Source of the DNA: Cristatella mucedo
Taxonomy: Eukaryota; Bryozoa; Phylactolaemata; Cristatellidae
Direction of reading: 5' to 3'
Assembly: GCA_009760855.2 (NCBI GenBank)
Contig: WPIO01000016.1
Coordinates: forward strand, 3,392,001-3,456,000
Length of the DNA: 64,000 nucleotides
Shown: positions 40,391 to 52,539 of the stretch, in pieces
How the letters are laid out: each line of letters opens with the position of its first letter
Position numbering within the stretch: the first letter of the stretch is position 1
Program-made: the position numbers and the translations under genes
Notes under the pieces: generated by a model
What the model was told of the DNA's origin: nothing
The model's input: only the letters and a program-made list of their open reading frames with translations
The model's database searches: none

Positions 40391-41840
40391 CGACTCTCTG
40401 CGGCTAGCTGAACTAGTTGCATTTTCCGCTTATTTGCTCTCTATCTCTCTCTGCGGCTCGAGGACTATGTGTGGTTCGCTGTGGTAGTCGCTCCGCTCTC
40501 CGCTGCTCTGCTCCCTGCAGTTCACTGACGCCGCTGCCCTCTGCCACTCAGCGATATTCCCGCGCGAGCTGACGGCTGGCGCAGTCCACTCGGCGGCTCC
40601 TGGAAATTCCGCCGCAGAGCAGGAAAATGCTGCCGTGCAGCGGTCTGCGATCGTGCTGCCTGTGACGGCCCTCAGCTCTCCGCGGAGCGCAGGCTTCTGC
40701 TCGCGAACGCTTCTGCGAACGCTCGTGCGCTCTTCGGGCAGGCAGCGTAGAGAGAGAGAGAGAGCGACGCGGCTCTGGTGCTCTGCGCAGCGGAGCTGAG
40801 CCAGAGACGCAGCTCCGGCACTCGAGGACGCTTGGACGTCTGGATCTCTGGCTGCTGCTCTCTTCTTCTCCTTCTTCTTCGGATTTTCGACACTGCTCTC
40901 ATGTCCTTCACCTTCATCTCATTTCCTCGATGCCGCTCTGCTGTCCGCGTTCTGCGGGATTCCGGATTTCGGGTTTCCGCGGGATCCGTTCCGCGGGATT
41001 CCGCGTTCCGCAGGATTTCCGCGTTCCGCGGGTTCCGAAAGATTCGCCCACGGCCTTTCTCGAGAGCCAGGTGTGAACGCGGCGGTTCGGCCGGCGCCAC
41101 GAGAGAGCGTGCTGCCACGCGACGCTCGACGACTCGGCTGCTGCAGCACGTGACGTGTAGCGCGGCGGCAGATCGCAGTCACAGCGACTGCCGCTTGCAT
41201 TTCACCTCTAGGCGGCTGGTCGCTCAGCATAAAGCCTCGTCTTCGTCTGTTCGCGTTCGCTGACCGTTTTCGTCGGACGCCGGCCGTCCCGCACACATAA
41301 CAGCGGCCTCTGTGGGTCCGCTGGGTCAAACTGCCGCGGCGCTAACGCACGCGCGCTAACGCAGCTTGCTACTCCGGTTGTGGGTTCGAGCTCTGGAGCA
41401 AAATAAAAAACTCTTGCTGCTCTTACTTTTTGCGCTGGCAGTTTATCATACCGCGCGCTGCAAGCGGATGACGGAAAGTTAGGCTCCGCGCCGCTGCACA
41501 TTCGTTTGATCATCAACTCATGGCAACTTTCGACGGACGCTTCGGCGGCTGCAATTACGTCGGCCACAGCGTCGAGCGCCGCCGCTGCGGGCGAGCCCGC
41601 AAGGGGGGCAGGAGGACACCGCTCGGCGCCGCCGGCGCCTCCGGCGCTTTTACTCGCAGGCGCCCGCTCGCTGCTTTCCGCTGAGGAACGCGAAGAGCGT
41701 GGGAAGACGGCGGGGCTGCGACTGCCGTCAAGGACAGAGCGATCACACGTCGTGACGGGGAGGCATTTCGCGAAGGCATTTAGGGGAGGCGGCGGCGGTG
41801 CTCCAGAACCGCAACCGGCGACGGCTCGTTTTACAGTCAA
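40391..41840. other. 1.4 kb GC-rich sequence without an assignable gene
   Basis: Contains imperfect ttccgcgggattccgcg repeats at about 40953-41040 and a B-box-like tRNA scrap (GGTTGTGGGTTCGAGCTC) at about 41376-41393. The 210-codon minus frame at 41208-41840 runs through that tRNA-like scrap and shows no family resemblance. Confidence 0.35.
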
Positions 41841-41844
41841 TGAA

Positions 41845-41900
41845 GTGGACTAGCGAAAGTTGGCTACCGGAAGTGGACTACCGGAAGTTGGCTACCGATG
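41845..41900. promoter_or_regulatory. cluster of ETS-type sites in a 15-bp repeat
   Basis: Two ACCGGAAGT words and two near-matches occur in a short tandem array (ggctaccggaagtgg-type units). ACCGGAAGT is the classical ETS/GABP core often found at CpG-rich promoters. Another pair, ACCGGAAGT and GCCGGAAGTG, lies at about 44013-44031. Confidence 0.4.
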
Positions 41901-42054
41901 AGTGCTCTCGTGCGAATCCGGTCACTGCTCCGCGACCTGTCGGCGTCGTTGAAAGATCGGCCGAGTGACGTTGCGAAAATTCGGGTTCGCTTCGACAGGA
42001 CTGTCGCGTGTAAGGATGTCAGCGAAATCGCGACGCGCCGTCTGTATTTCCGCA

Positions 42055-42835
42055 TTTTACTACTCGCAAACATACCTGTGTGCCTAATGAGACGCTTAAA
42101 GTTGGCGGAAAAACTTTGCAGCCAGGCAGGCTTGTCTGCCGTTAAAGTCGCCGTCGCCACATCGTACCGCTTCTTGCCATCCTGCAGGGGCTGCCCATCA
42201 GCCAGCGTATCGACCGACTTCTCTGCCTTCTTTGTCCCTACTTTTTAGGCCGCTCCATTCTCTGACACTGGCCTTAACCATCCAAACTACTTTCCAACCA
42301 GGTTTGTATCGTCCCACTCATTCATCTAACTCGTCCGATTCTCGTCGTTTAGCTGCGCCTGGCTCCAAATCAAGCAACAACGTATCGACCTCACGGTTCT
42401 GTGAGTTACTTTTAAGTTCTTCCATTCTCTTGCATTCCTCTTCGATATATTTCCCAATCAGAATAGGCAGCTTATCACCTCACGCTCTGCGGACGATAGT
42501 CGTGTGGCTGTGCCTGGAGCCATCCTCAAATCCTGTGGAGACCATCGCTTTAGTTCGTAGGCTTCCAAAGCCTGGAAATCACTGCAGAATGACGTCACGA
42601 CGTCGTTCTGACTTGGACGGCACTTAAGCAAAAGCTAAGAGCGCACCTGTTCCTCACGGCATTTGCCAGGCCCAAGTGAATGGCCCACTGTGCGCTTAGT
42701 CGCGCTGACGCTGCTCCATCGCCATCGCCAACCACAATCGCGTGCTTCCGTTAGAGCACGCGTGAAAGAGACTTAGTTTCCTGAGGGTGCTGTACGAATG
42801 CGATAATGTTGTTACTTATTATTAGAAGATGGCCG
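42055..42835 (+). mobile_element. old LINE-B 3' copy
   Basis: Diverged C-terminal ORF2 (CLMRRLKLAEKLCSQAGLSA region, LQGLPISQRI-like words), two partial repeats of the tail coding part, the 3' UTR and the end AGAGACTTAGTTTCCTGAGG near 42765, followed by ATT-type repeats. Confidence 0.75.
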
Positions 42836-43260
42836 GCGACCGCCACCGTCGCAAGGATGTCGACTGTCGCGTATGAGCCCTCCACCTCGAGCTTCTCGGT
42901 GCCTGCGCGCCCCCATCCCACCCCGGCCGCCCTCCCGCGAGCTCGCTGTGCGTGGCCGGGAGCGCTTAGACGCACCGGGTCGCTTAGCGGCAGCGCCGGC
43001 GGGGGGGGGGGCGCGTCCGGAGCGTTTCGGCTTGTTTCGTTAGCCGGCCTGCTCGTCAATTACGAGCGGCACAAAGGAGTGGCGGACGTGCTCGCGCGCA
43101 AACTTCCGTAAGAAATCGAAGCGAGGCGAACCTGCCCTCGGACCTGCCCGAACCTGCCCTCGACCAGCGGACAGAGCATCGGCCGCTGCGCCTTCGCCGC
43201 CGCCGGGAGCGTTTCGCCGAGGGTCAACAGCGGTGCTTCTAGCTAGCGATCAGCTAGGAT
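42836..43260. other. GC-rich segment, no gene assigned
   Basis: Contains a 10-bp G run near 43001-43010. The overlapping frames at 42751-43111 on both strands are unsupported. Confidence 0.35.
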
Positions 43261-43440
43261 TTACTTACTTACTCGTACTCGGACCCGCTCGCCTCTGCGA
43301 TGCCCGGCACCAGACGACGCCCACCTCCCCGCTCCCGCACGACTGTCCTCTGAGCCCGGCTCGGTGGGGAAAAGGAATGGGCACGATCGCGAGCCTTTCG
43401 TAGCTACTAATAAATAAATGTAATAAATAAATTATAAAAT

Positions 43441-43595
43441 ATAAATACATTTCATTTGCATAGCACCCTAAGAGAACCTAATCTCCACCCAGACGCTTCA
43501 CATATGCCGCATGGCTCGAGCTCACGACCTCAGCCGTCGAAGGCGACCTTCACCTTGACCCTAGGTGAAGCGATTTTACAGTCTAGCCTCGACGG
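43441..43595 (-). mobile_element. tRNA-derived SINE, minus strand
   Basis: Antisense tail (CATTTCATTTGCATAGCACC), hairpin remnant, ACGCTTCACATATGCC, B-box GGCTCGAGCTC and downstream head remnant. Confidence 0.8.
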
Positions 43596-43850
43596 CGCAC
43601 TCGCGGTAATCCAAAGCGGGACTCCCCAGCTCGGTCAATATCCAACGTCCGCCGCCGGGCTGACGTCAGCTGCTTAAGGCACAGCTTACGTCAGCAGCGC
43701 CGGTCTGGCATCGACAGCGATCAAGCAGCGAGTAGAGCGGATGGATTGCATGGCGCACGAAGCGTCGTTGCAACTGTGGAAAGTCCGCGCGAGCGTAGCC
43801 ATTTTCGGGAATGTCGCGCGTGACGCCGGAAATCGTCGCTTGCCGCGCGC

Positions 43851-43946
43851 CCGTAGCCGCCAATCGCGCCCATAGCCGCCAATCGCGCCCATAGCCACCA
43901 ATCGCGCCCATAGCCACCAATCGCGCCCATAGCCACCAATCGCGCC
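43851..43946. repeat. 19-bp minisatellite
   Basis: Five units of catagccaccaatcgcgcc, the leftmost two with c-to-g or g changes. Because 19 is not a multiple of three, the three minus frames all give the same Gly/Trp-rich pattern. Confidence 0.93.
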
Positions 43947-44608
43947 ACGGGTTTACGTCTTAGCTTTGACCGGGGCTTAAGCTCGTCACTCTGCGTATTG
44001 GTCTTCGCGCGTACCGGAAGTTGCCGGAAGTGCGTTTCGTGAAGCGGAATTCCCCCTCCCGAGCTCGCGGAGCCGAACTAGGCCGTAGCGAGCGTTCTTT
44101 AATTTTTCAACTACGCCAAATATGCTCGAAAAGACACGGTGCTTCAGCGCCTGCCCTCGCCTGGCCGGCGCACGGCGGAAACCTCGGAAATCTTCGTGAA
44201 TCCCCGTGAATCCTTCGGGAATCTTGGCATTTGGGAGATGCCGACGTATTCCTTATTGCAGCACTACTGCGACGGCGAAAAACGGCAGTCGCTGCAGACT
44301 AAAGTTACCCACGCGACGCGGTCCGAAGCGGTCCGAGACGGTCGTCAACGACAGAGTCGTCGACGACAAAGAAGGCAAAAGGTTCGAGAGAGCCTATTTT
44401 GCAAATTTTCGGCGGCAGCCGCCCACTTCTGGGCGCTGGGATCTGCGGAGCAGCTCTCGAGAGGATCTGCCCGTCCCGGCCCGGCCCCGCCTCCCGTTCT
44501 TACGCTCCTCCCTCTCTCTTTCTCGCGAACTCGACTGTGGCTGCTCTCCAGCGGTCAACCGCAAAACTCGCGGCATTTGAGAGCTCTGCGCAGCAGTAGC
44601 AGCGAGAA

Positions 44609-44992
44609 ATGCGACTGCTGCTGCTGCTGTGCACCTCATTTGCGTCGCTGTCGCTCTCGCAAACAGGTCGGCCGACGTCGGCCAAAAGGGGAACTTTGGC
44701 CGCGACGGCCGCGACGCCCCTCGGGCTGCTAGGATTCCCGAGCGCGAAAAGCAGCTGCAGTTCTCACGCGCAAAGCAGTTCGCAATCTGCAGTTGGCACG
44801 CGCTCCAGCAGCGGACCTGTCGCGCCCGTGCCTACGGAGCCGGCCGTCGCCGGGGCTACGGAGACGGCGCGCGCGCCTCCGGCGTGCCGTCGTCGCCAGC
44901 TCCTCTCCGGCCGCGTCGTCGTGCCAATGCGCCGCCGCTCGCGGCCGCCGACGACCGCGCGCGGCTGCTCGCTGCGGGGCGGCCGCCGATAG
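44609..44992 (+). CDS. candidate secreted-protein ORF or first exon, unknown
   Basis: The frame opens MRLLLLLCTSFASLSLSQTG, a good signal-peptide pattern with a likely cleavage after a small residue, then becomes Ser/Ala/Pro/Arg-rich (127 codons). It lies in a CpG-rich region with ETS-like words about 580 bp upstream. No domain is recognised, and the minus strand of the same stretch is also open, so coding is uncertain. A splice donor soon after the signal peptide would be expected if this is a first exon; the AACAG|GTCGGC present is weak. Confidence 0.25.
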   Translation: MRLLLLLCTSFASLSLSQTGRPTSAKRGTLAATAATPLGLLGFPSAKSSCSSHAQSSSQSAVGTRSSSGPVAPVPTEPAVAGATETARAPPACRRRQLLSGRVVVPMRRRSRPPTTARGCSLRGGRR

Positions 44993-45361
44993 AGCGTAGC
45001 CGGAACCGGAGCCGGAGCTCGGAAGGAGGAGCAAGAGCGGACACTCACCGCTTCAGCGTCAGCGCCGCGTCGTGCTCGCGCCTCGTGCCGCAGAAGCGCT
45101 GCCGCCGGTCTTCGTACGACGACCTGCGACAAAAGCCCGAGCGTCGGTCGCACGAGCTGCGACGCACGAGCCACCGGGCGACGGAGTCGGCCGCGCCACT
45201 GCCGCTCGCCGCCGCCGTTGCCAGAGAGGCTCCTCTGGCGCGCGGCGCGGCAGCGGAGCCGCACCGCGCGCCGCAGCCGCCCGCGGAGTGGCGCGTCAGC
45301 TGAGCGAGTCCTGCCCGAGACCCACGCGCCCGAGAGACCGCGGCCGACGGGCGACGCGCAC

Positions 45362-45522
45362 CTGCTTAGGACGAGCTCGGTGAGATCGTAGCCGTCGTAG
45401 CAGAATCGCACAGAGCCGGCGGCGGACTGGGCGGCGGCGGCGGCGCCGGGCCGGCGTTCGGTCTGTTGACGCGCCGGCGCCTTTTCGCCTCCTCGACCGG
45501 CGGAAGCGCCATTGTCCGTCAT
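45362..45522 (-). CDS. candidate first coding exon, TATA-associated, product unknown
   Basis: The ATG at 45520-45522 (context CAGCCGATGACGG) opens MTDNGASAGRGGEKAPARQQ, continues through an Ala run to SVRFCYDGYDLTELVLSR and reaches a donor CAG|GTGCGC in phase 2. A TATAAAAA box lies about 165 nt upstream on the same strand. The end of the exon has a balanced composition unlike chance GC-rich frames. Later exons would lie at lower coordinates; the 38.1-39.1 kb frame on the same strand is a possible terminal exon of the same gene but nothing proves the link. Confidence 0.35.
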
Positions 45523-45684
45523 CGGCTGTGGCTTGCCGCCGCTGCACGCACGGTTCTGCAAAGGACGGGAGCGTTGGAATCGCAAAGTCAAGGCCGGGCA
45601 AGAGGCGCGCGAGCGGAGAGCGGCGAGCGGCCACGAATGAACGGCGGCGGCGGCGCCGCCGCCGCCGTTCGTTGGCGCAGAGGG

Positions 45685-45692
45685 TTTTTATA
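45685..45692 (-). promoter_or_regulatory. TATA box
   Basis: TATAAAAA on the minus strand in an otherwise CpG-rich context. It would place a start near 45660 and a 5' UTR of about 140 nt before the ATG at 45522. Confidence 0.45.
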
Positions 45693-45729
45693 ATAGACTC
45701 GCTGTACGCACGCGGCGGCGCTAACTGCG

Positions 45730-47785
45730 TTCGCTCTTGAGCGTGCTCGAAGCGGCGCGGCACGCGCCGCTCTCGTGCAGCGAGTTCAAACTCTCGAGCG
45801 GTCGCGACTCGAAAAATTGACCGTCGGCGGAGGACGAACGTCAGCTGTCGCCCGAATCTCGGCACGACGCGATCGCAAGCTCTCGAGCAAGATCTCGAGC
45901 CCGATCGGCCGCCGCCGGCCGCGCCCGCCTCGGCGTCTCTAATACCGATGCCGAGGCGGGCGCTGACAGCGGAGCAATGCGCTCAAGACGCGCGCGCGCG
46001 AGCGAGCGCCACTTGGCTCGAAGCCGCCGTACCGTTCTAGGGACTCGCAGGGCCCACGAAGGAGCGGCCCTAGCGCGTGAAGCGTGAGCGACCTGACGGG
46101 AACTTCGGAGACCAGGGCGACGCCACGCTCACCCGTACCCCAGCGGGGCAAAAATGCGAGTGAGCCTTTTTTCCTAGGAATTGCGCCACAATCCGACGTG
46201 AAAGCTTGACCAAGAAAGGCCGCCGCTGTCAATGGGAAAGGCCTCGGAGAATCGGCTTGGAAGGATGCAAATTGCTCGTTGCTGGTCGATTATGCGGTCG
46301 AATAGTATAAGCGATAAATCAAACGGGCCGATCGAATTGCTGTGACGTCGTCGAAATTTGCCGTCGAAGCGGGGTCGGGCTTACTTCTGGCCGGAGAAGC
46401 GCAACGTGCGTTCTCGGACGCGAGAGGCGCGGAAGCGGCACCAAAGGCGCATCTTTCTCAGGCTGCGGCTGCGGCGGATGCGCTACGAGCGCATCATCGC
46501 GGAGCAGCGAACCGCAATGCGTCGCGAGAGACTTCCATGCGCACGCTCACTGCGGTTCGCAAGTCCGGAGGGCTCCGCGTCAGCCGCGTTAGCTAAGCGT
46601 TAATCGGGAGTGTTTTCGCCGCACCGGACGTTACCGAAAACGAACGTGACGTGGGGAGAGGAGTGCTAAGGTCTGTCGAGGGGATTCTGGGGGGGGGGGA
46701 GGGCCCTCAATTTTTGCAAGCGCAGCGACTCCAATCCGGCGCACCGGATGCGTTTAGCTTGACCGCCGTCGCCCGCCGCTCTCGGCGAGCCGTAACGGTT
46801 GGCTGGAGCGGTCGCGCGTCGCCTCGGTCGCTACGCGCAAGAAGCGAGGCGTTTAAACGAATTGGTCGCTCCCGAGAAGCGAAGTCTGCGTCGCGGCGAA
46901 GGGCAAATCGCTAGAAGTCGTACGCCGTCACTGACCGACAGACGTGTTGGCGCAGCGAAGCCAACCCGCAGGCTGGCGTGCGCCATTACTACCGACTGAC
47001 GGACGGGGACTTGGGGCGGGGCGGGGGTTATTGCAGCGAAGCCGACTGGTGGCGTTTTGCACCGAGTTAACTCGCTGTGACGGCAGCGCGCCTCTTGGCC
47101 ACGAGTCACTCCGAACTCGCGCGCCGCGCTCGCTGAAGGAATGGTGCAACCGTCACGCTAATACGTTCACCGCGCACCGCTTCCGGAGCGCGCCGCTTCC
47201 GGAGCGCAGCTTCGCGGTTCGAGCGCTGACGATTCTGCAGACTCAACGGCGCCCGTCTTTAGGGACAGGTAGCAATAAAACGGAGCAGGAAATGGAGCCC
47301 GGACATTCGAAAGCCGCCGGGAGTAGACGCGACCCAATTCACAGCGTGTCCATTGATTTCAGCGAATGTAGTTAATGGGCGAGTAATGGTGTCGAAAAGT
47401 ACCAATAGTACGCAGCGCGCCGCGTCGTGGTGGTGGTGCGAGGGCGAGAGATTGATCGCGAATCGCGCGTGACATATAGAATAGGAAATAGGGCACAGCG
47501 GATCGCATTGTAGGCGAGCGAGAAAGGGCAATTATTAGAGAAATCGTACCACCCACACACGCAGACACAAGCTCGGACTCGTACAAACGCGGAGTTTGAG
47601 CGGCTTCGACGTTTGATGGGAGCTAGGCCGCGCGGCAAGCGCAGCACTAGTAACGCTGCTAGTCTCTCTGCCGACCCGCGACGAATATCTAAGAAGCCCG
47701 GAGCCTTGCAGTCGCGGCTTGCGACTTGCACGTACAGCGCCAGTGCGCGCGCGCAGCTACGCCGACAGTAGCGGAACAGAGCAGC
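45730..47785. other. 2 kb of GC-rich sequence without an assignable gene
   Basis: CpG-rich with frames open on both strands and low-information translations. A 9-bp G run lies near 46690. No transposon end was recognised. Confidence 0.35.
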
Positions 47786-47787
47786 GA

Positions 47788-48075
47788 TGAAAAACGCACA
47801 TATTTAGGACGGCATTTAATCGGTTCCTGTGACTCGTCCTTTATGTGCTTATGCGTGCTGACACTGTGCATGCTGCCACTAACCACACGTGCATGCTGAC
47901 CCTGTGCATGTCACCCCTAACCATGTTATTCATGTTGTTTATCGAGCATGATATCACTCACCATTCAATCGGGTTTCCCTTTGCAGCAAATGTAAAGCAC
48001 CTAGAAAGAGATTGAGTTCTTCAGAGGGCGCTTTAGCAAGCGCATTATTATTATAATAATTATTATTATTAAGAG
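47788..48075 (+). mobile_element. LINE-B 3' fragment (3' UTR and tail)
   Basis: Starts AAAAACGCACATATTTAGGA, carries the intact UTR (GTGCATGCTGACCCTGTGCA) and ends with AAAGCACCTAGAAAGAGATT...GGGCGCTTTAGCAAG and (ATT)n. It is one of the least diverged tails. Confidence 0.9.
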
Positions 48076-48490
48076 CGCTCATTGACCTTGACATGACAAA
48101 CCTTGACATGAAAAGTTCACATCCGTCGCTTGCAGAATGTATTTGACTGCGGCGAAGGGCTGCGGGTATTCAGCAGCAGCTATGGCGCACAATAGCTTGC
48201 GTACGGCTCAGTGGCATAGAACTCAGCTACGTTTCCAAAGCGCCAACTGCAGGAGCACACAACTCACTGCCTATTGCATGGCTTCGATTATGAGCTGCCT
48301 CAGCCATAGATGATCGCATGGTTGCTTTCAAGCCCTTTTAATTCTCGTGAGATTCTCGTGAGCTCTTTACTCATTTACGAAAGTCGAGATCACGATAGGG
48401 TGGAGCGCGCCCAGGCGCGCCAAACCGGACTATTAGTGGCGCCATTGAAGTCTGTGCGTGTTTTAAGCTGCTGCCGGACGAGCCGCTGCG
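48076..48490. other. no recognisable gene
   Basis: Unique-looking sequence between a LINE-B tail and a SINE. Confidence 0.35.
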
Positions 48491-48494
48491 TACT

Positions 48495-48665
48495 CGCTGG
48501 TTTGGCACAGCGGTTAATGTGCTCGCCCCGACCGAGGTCAAGGTGAATGTCCATAATGAGCGAGGCTGCAGTATCGAGCACTAGGGCATTACGAAGCGCC
48601 TGAACTGAGATCAAATTCTCTTAGGGCGCTATACAAATCAATTATTATTATTATTATTATATTCG
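48495..48665 (+). mobile_element. tRNA-derived SINE
   Basis: A-box region CTGGTTTGGCACAGCGGTTAA, a diverged B-box, then GAAGCGCCTGAACTGAGATC and TTCTCTTAGGGCGCTATACA with an (ATT)n tail. Its 3' hairpin is well preserved. Confidence 0.85.
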
Positions 48666-48970
48666 CTCAATATGATCAGTACTCTCATTCTTATAAGCAC
48701 TCGTTCAATCCGATGGCTGAAGCTGTCGCATTGGACGAGTACTTGAACGAGCGGCTGCAGCAGAGAGACCATCGAAAGAGCGCGCGGCGCAGGCAAACAT
48801 AGAATCGCGCGGACTGCGTCGTCGTACGCTATACCGTACTTGGAAAACGCAAAGCGCGTACAGAAGCAGCATTCGTGACGATTGAATGCCGAGTGAATTT
48901 GAATAATCCTCTCCCAGGAAGCTCGAGCGGTGGACCAGCCGCCTGCGGACTCGCCGCTTCGCCGGAAGTC

Positions 48971-49135
<165 letters not shown>

Positions 49136-49860
49136 ATGCTAACTTTTCGCGACTTCTGTAACATTCCGTCATTTGAAATTCGCTCCAGGGTTAGATGGAG
49201 AACATGCACATTGAAAACACAATCCATCGCCGAACCATGGAGGTGATACGTTGCTTGAAGGTATCGCTGCTACATGACTTTGTCAGGGAGCTGTGGGGAG
49301 GCTATTGACTCGTGCCTAGAACGTTCTAGAACGAGCGAACGCGAGCTCTCGGCACGGATGGAAACTTTCACGACCGCTAAGCTGCTCGTAACGCAAGAAA
49401 GCGTGTTTAAAGTTAAATACGTAGCCACGCGAAAAGCCGAGCGGAGAAATCTGCTCAATGGGACCGAACGCGCGTTCGCGCAGTGAAGCTAGAGATATCT
49501 ACTAGCCTCAGCGAGGCCAGACTGGAGTGAAGGAGCGTAGAGTGCAAGGTCGTGCGAGCTTATTAGATTGCACAATTAATCCAGCACTTCTTAGAGAATG
49601 CCGCTGATAGATGTTCCGCTCCGACTACTTGGAGCCCAGTAGAAATGAACAACTGACAGGTTTAGGCAAAGTTAGCAAGATGACTAACGTGAAAACCCAG
49701 AATTTTAAAATTAGCACTCACGTCAGCAGATTCTAACGCGGGCATAGAAGCAAGCTAGTGGACTCTGAACACCAAAGTCATTACGAAGTCAGGCCAACAC
49801 AGAGGCCACCGCTCATCTATCCGCGGTAAACACCTACCTCTCCTTGAGTCACGTACGCAC
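49136..49860. other. no recognisable gene
   Basis: Short overlapping frames at 49270-49486 on both strands; no family resemblance. Confidence 0.35.
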
Positions 49861-49861
49861 A

Positions 49862-52535
49862 GGACCCCTCTCCCGCAACTCCTGGCAGCACCGCCAATGC
49901 CTGCATTCAAGCCTGCCACTAGTGACCTCATCTTGAAAGTTCATCTCCATAGTACAAGAAGACTACTTAATCACCATAGCTATTCCACCTGTCTTTCTTC
50001 TGCGATGCATAGATCTGCTTCCGCCATGCATAGCTAACGGAACGAACATTTCCGTAGCTTCTAGTCTTGTCTTTGCACCTATCAAGAAGGCCATCGCTAG
50101 GACTCTCATTAAGAAAGCAATAGAAGACAGAATTAGGACTTCTGCAATTTCCATACAGTGGCCTCTGTCTTTTCTATTTAAGACATCGAAACGAGTAGTG
50201 GTAGACCAGCTAAACTGCTGCATCGAAACTTCAGAAACCTAACCAGTTCCAGTCAGACTTCAGAGCTAATCACGCCACCGAGTCGCCGTTGCAACGGATG
50301 TAGAAACCAAGTTTTCAGAGAAATGTAGACTTAGGCAAAGTCTCTCTGCCTTTTTACTTGATATTTCGGCAGTGTTTAATACTATTGATCCACAAAACCC
50401 TTCACGAGGACCTCTTATCTCACGAGGGAAACACATGCTGCATTGTACTGCATTCACTAAAGTTCTGTTGCAGTGGGAACTCCATAATAATAATTATAAT
50501 AATAAAGAACTTGATAAAGCGCCCTCAGAGAACTCAATCAATAGCCATTATGTCGGCGGGAAACGATCGTCCGAGGAGTCTCTACAGTACGGAGTACCCC
50601 AAAGGCTTGGCACTCGGGTCACTTCTTACCACCAGCAACTCTGCCTCTTAGCAACGGTTGCATGAGTACCAAGGACGAGGCAAGTACCTAAGCGAGCTTC
50701 ACGAAATTATTACACTCCGTCGAATAATTTTATTACGTTACAATATCAAGGTATATTCACTCGAGGCGTCGCACCAGCGCACTCTGCTCTGCGACGCCTC
50801 CGCCCCCCCCCCGCTCGCTGCCCCGCAAGGTCTCCTATTTTCTCCCGGGTCTGCTAGCCCCGCCGCCAGTACTTCCCAGAAACAACCGGTCAAGGACAGA
50901 CTAAAGAGCCCCAAGAAACGTGGCGGCGCAGCCCTGTAATTGAGCTACGCCAACGTAATCGCCGAGCACAACGTATGCTTTCGCTTCTTCTATGCCGATT
51001 TCACACAGCCGCACCTGTTGCTGACACTGTGTATGGTGCCACCAACTATATTTGCATGCTGACCGTGTGCACGCCACATCTAAACACGTTATGCTTGCTG
51101 TCCTTGAGCACGCTACTACTAACCATTCGATCATGCATCCTTTGCAGCAAATGCAAAGTGGCTAGAACGAGATTGAGTTCTCCGGACTGCTATACAAAAT
51201 TTATTATTATTATTATACTTATAATTACGCTATACTTTAGACGTTTCCAGCCTGCCAGAACGTCGAAATCTCTAAAACTCTTGTTGCATGAATTTCTAAC
51301 ACGAGTAGCTCGTAAATGGCAGCCAACTTTGGCATATTGAACGAAGATACAACCAACTTATTAGTTATGGGTAAACGCAGCGCAACTATGAAATTTAAAA
51401 ATATAACCCTTAAAATCAGCATTTTCCAGCATATCGCCGAACTGGTTTCGTCCAGCGGTCAACGTGCTCACCCCGACCAAGGTCTGGCTGAGGTCGTGGG
51501 CTCGAGCCTTGTGGCATATGTGAAGCGCCAAAACATGGATTAAGTTATCTTGGGGCACTATACAAATGAATTACACGTGTCCTGCAAATTCAGCCCCAAA
51601 CCCTCAATCTGGGTGTCCTGTTCCATGGCGACCTTTCACTTGACGACCACATCAGCTCCACAGTCAAGTCCACAGATTTTAAGCAACATACAATTTCTAA
51701 ATTTTGAGCCTACTTAAAAACGGATAGCACATCCAAGTTGGCCAATGCATTTGTGATATCATAACAATAATACGTTGGATATAGAACTTTCAAAGAACTC
51801 AATCTCTTTACAGGCACATTACATTTGCTGCAAATGACATTCGTCTCGACTTTTGTCGCCAACTGCTGGGAATCTGGAATATTCCGGAATATATAATCAA
51901 GCGCTAGCGCTTACAGCTAGAGCAAAGATCTGCAGCTAGGGCTTGTCTTTCATGAACGGTGCAGTTGCCACGCTGAAACCACTTCTTACCGACCTAAATT
52001 GGGTCCCGAATAAACATATAAACATAGCGTCGACTTCGAGGTATTGCCACTCACTTTTAGGTTCCTTCATTCTCTTGCTCCAGCCAACCTATCAGAACTA
52101 GGCCTCAATCATGCTAGGCATAACACCACCCGCTCTTGTGACCTGAGTCGCTTAGCTGTGACTTTAGCCAACCTGAAATCCTGTGGAAACCCTGCCTTTA
52201 GTTCGCGTGGTCCCAAAGCCCTACGTTCACTCCCGATTGACGTCATGACATCACCTAACTTGAGTACTTTTTATAGGAAGCTAAAGGCGCACCTCTTCCT
52301 CACAGCATTTGCTGGGTTCTGGGTTCCCGTGATCTGTCCGGTGCGTGTTTGTGAATGCTGATGCTGTGCTGATGCTATCAATAACCACACTGACACATGC
52401 TTTCTTCACAGCACATATTTGAAAAGCCTAGAAAGAGAGCTCGCTCTTTGCTCTTTGCTACATAAACACATTCTTATTACTATTATTATTGCCACAAAGT
52501 AAGTACATCAGCTCCACAGTCAAGTCTGCGTACTT
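49862..52535 (+). mobile_element. old LINE-B copy with later insertions
   Basis: Diverged RT start (PAFKPATSDLIL-like, LPPCIANGTNIS), the DISAVFNTIDPQ block, then fragments of ANFGILNEDTTNLLVMGK, the C-terminal LTFRFLHSLAPANLSEL and the 3' UTR ending near 52485; a further repeat of the coding word ATCAGCTCCACAGTCAAGTC follows at 52505. Antisense tail scraps are inserted at about 50480-50545 and 51755-51835, and a SINE at 51437-51578. Confidence 0.75.
51437..51580 (+). mobile_element. tRNA-derived SINE inside LINE-B
   Basis: A-box region CTGGTTTCGTCCAGCGGTCAA, B-box GGGCTCGAGCCTT, then GAAGCGCCAAAACATGGATT and TCTTGGGGCACTATACAAAT. The surrounding LINE-B words are interrupted after CCAGCATATC. 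Confidence 0.85.
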
Positions 52536-52539
52536 ATAT

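Noticed and set aside
40030-40422. 130-codon minus frame with repeats of RSGDK/ESYRE type
   Set aside because: The underlying 41-bp unit is not a multiple of three and the array is degenerate, so the frame is not kept by selection.
41208-41840. 210-codon minus frame as a gene
   Set aside because: Its C-terminal half runs through a tRNA-like B-box scrap and simple GC-rich sequence; no conserved features.
43851-43946. CRISPR-like array
   Set aside because: Direct 19-bp repeats without spacers; a minisatellite in an animal genome.
43666-43948. Gly/Trp-rich minus frames (GAIGGYGRDW repeats)
   Set aside because: A 19-bp minisatellite gives the same peptide in all three frames.
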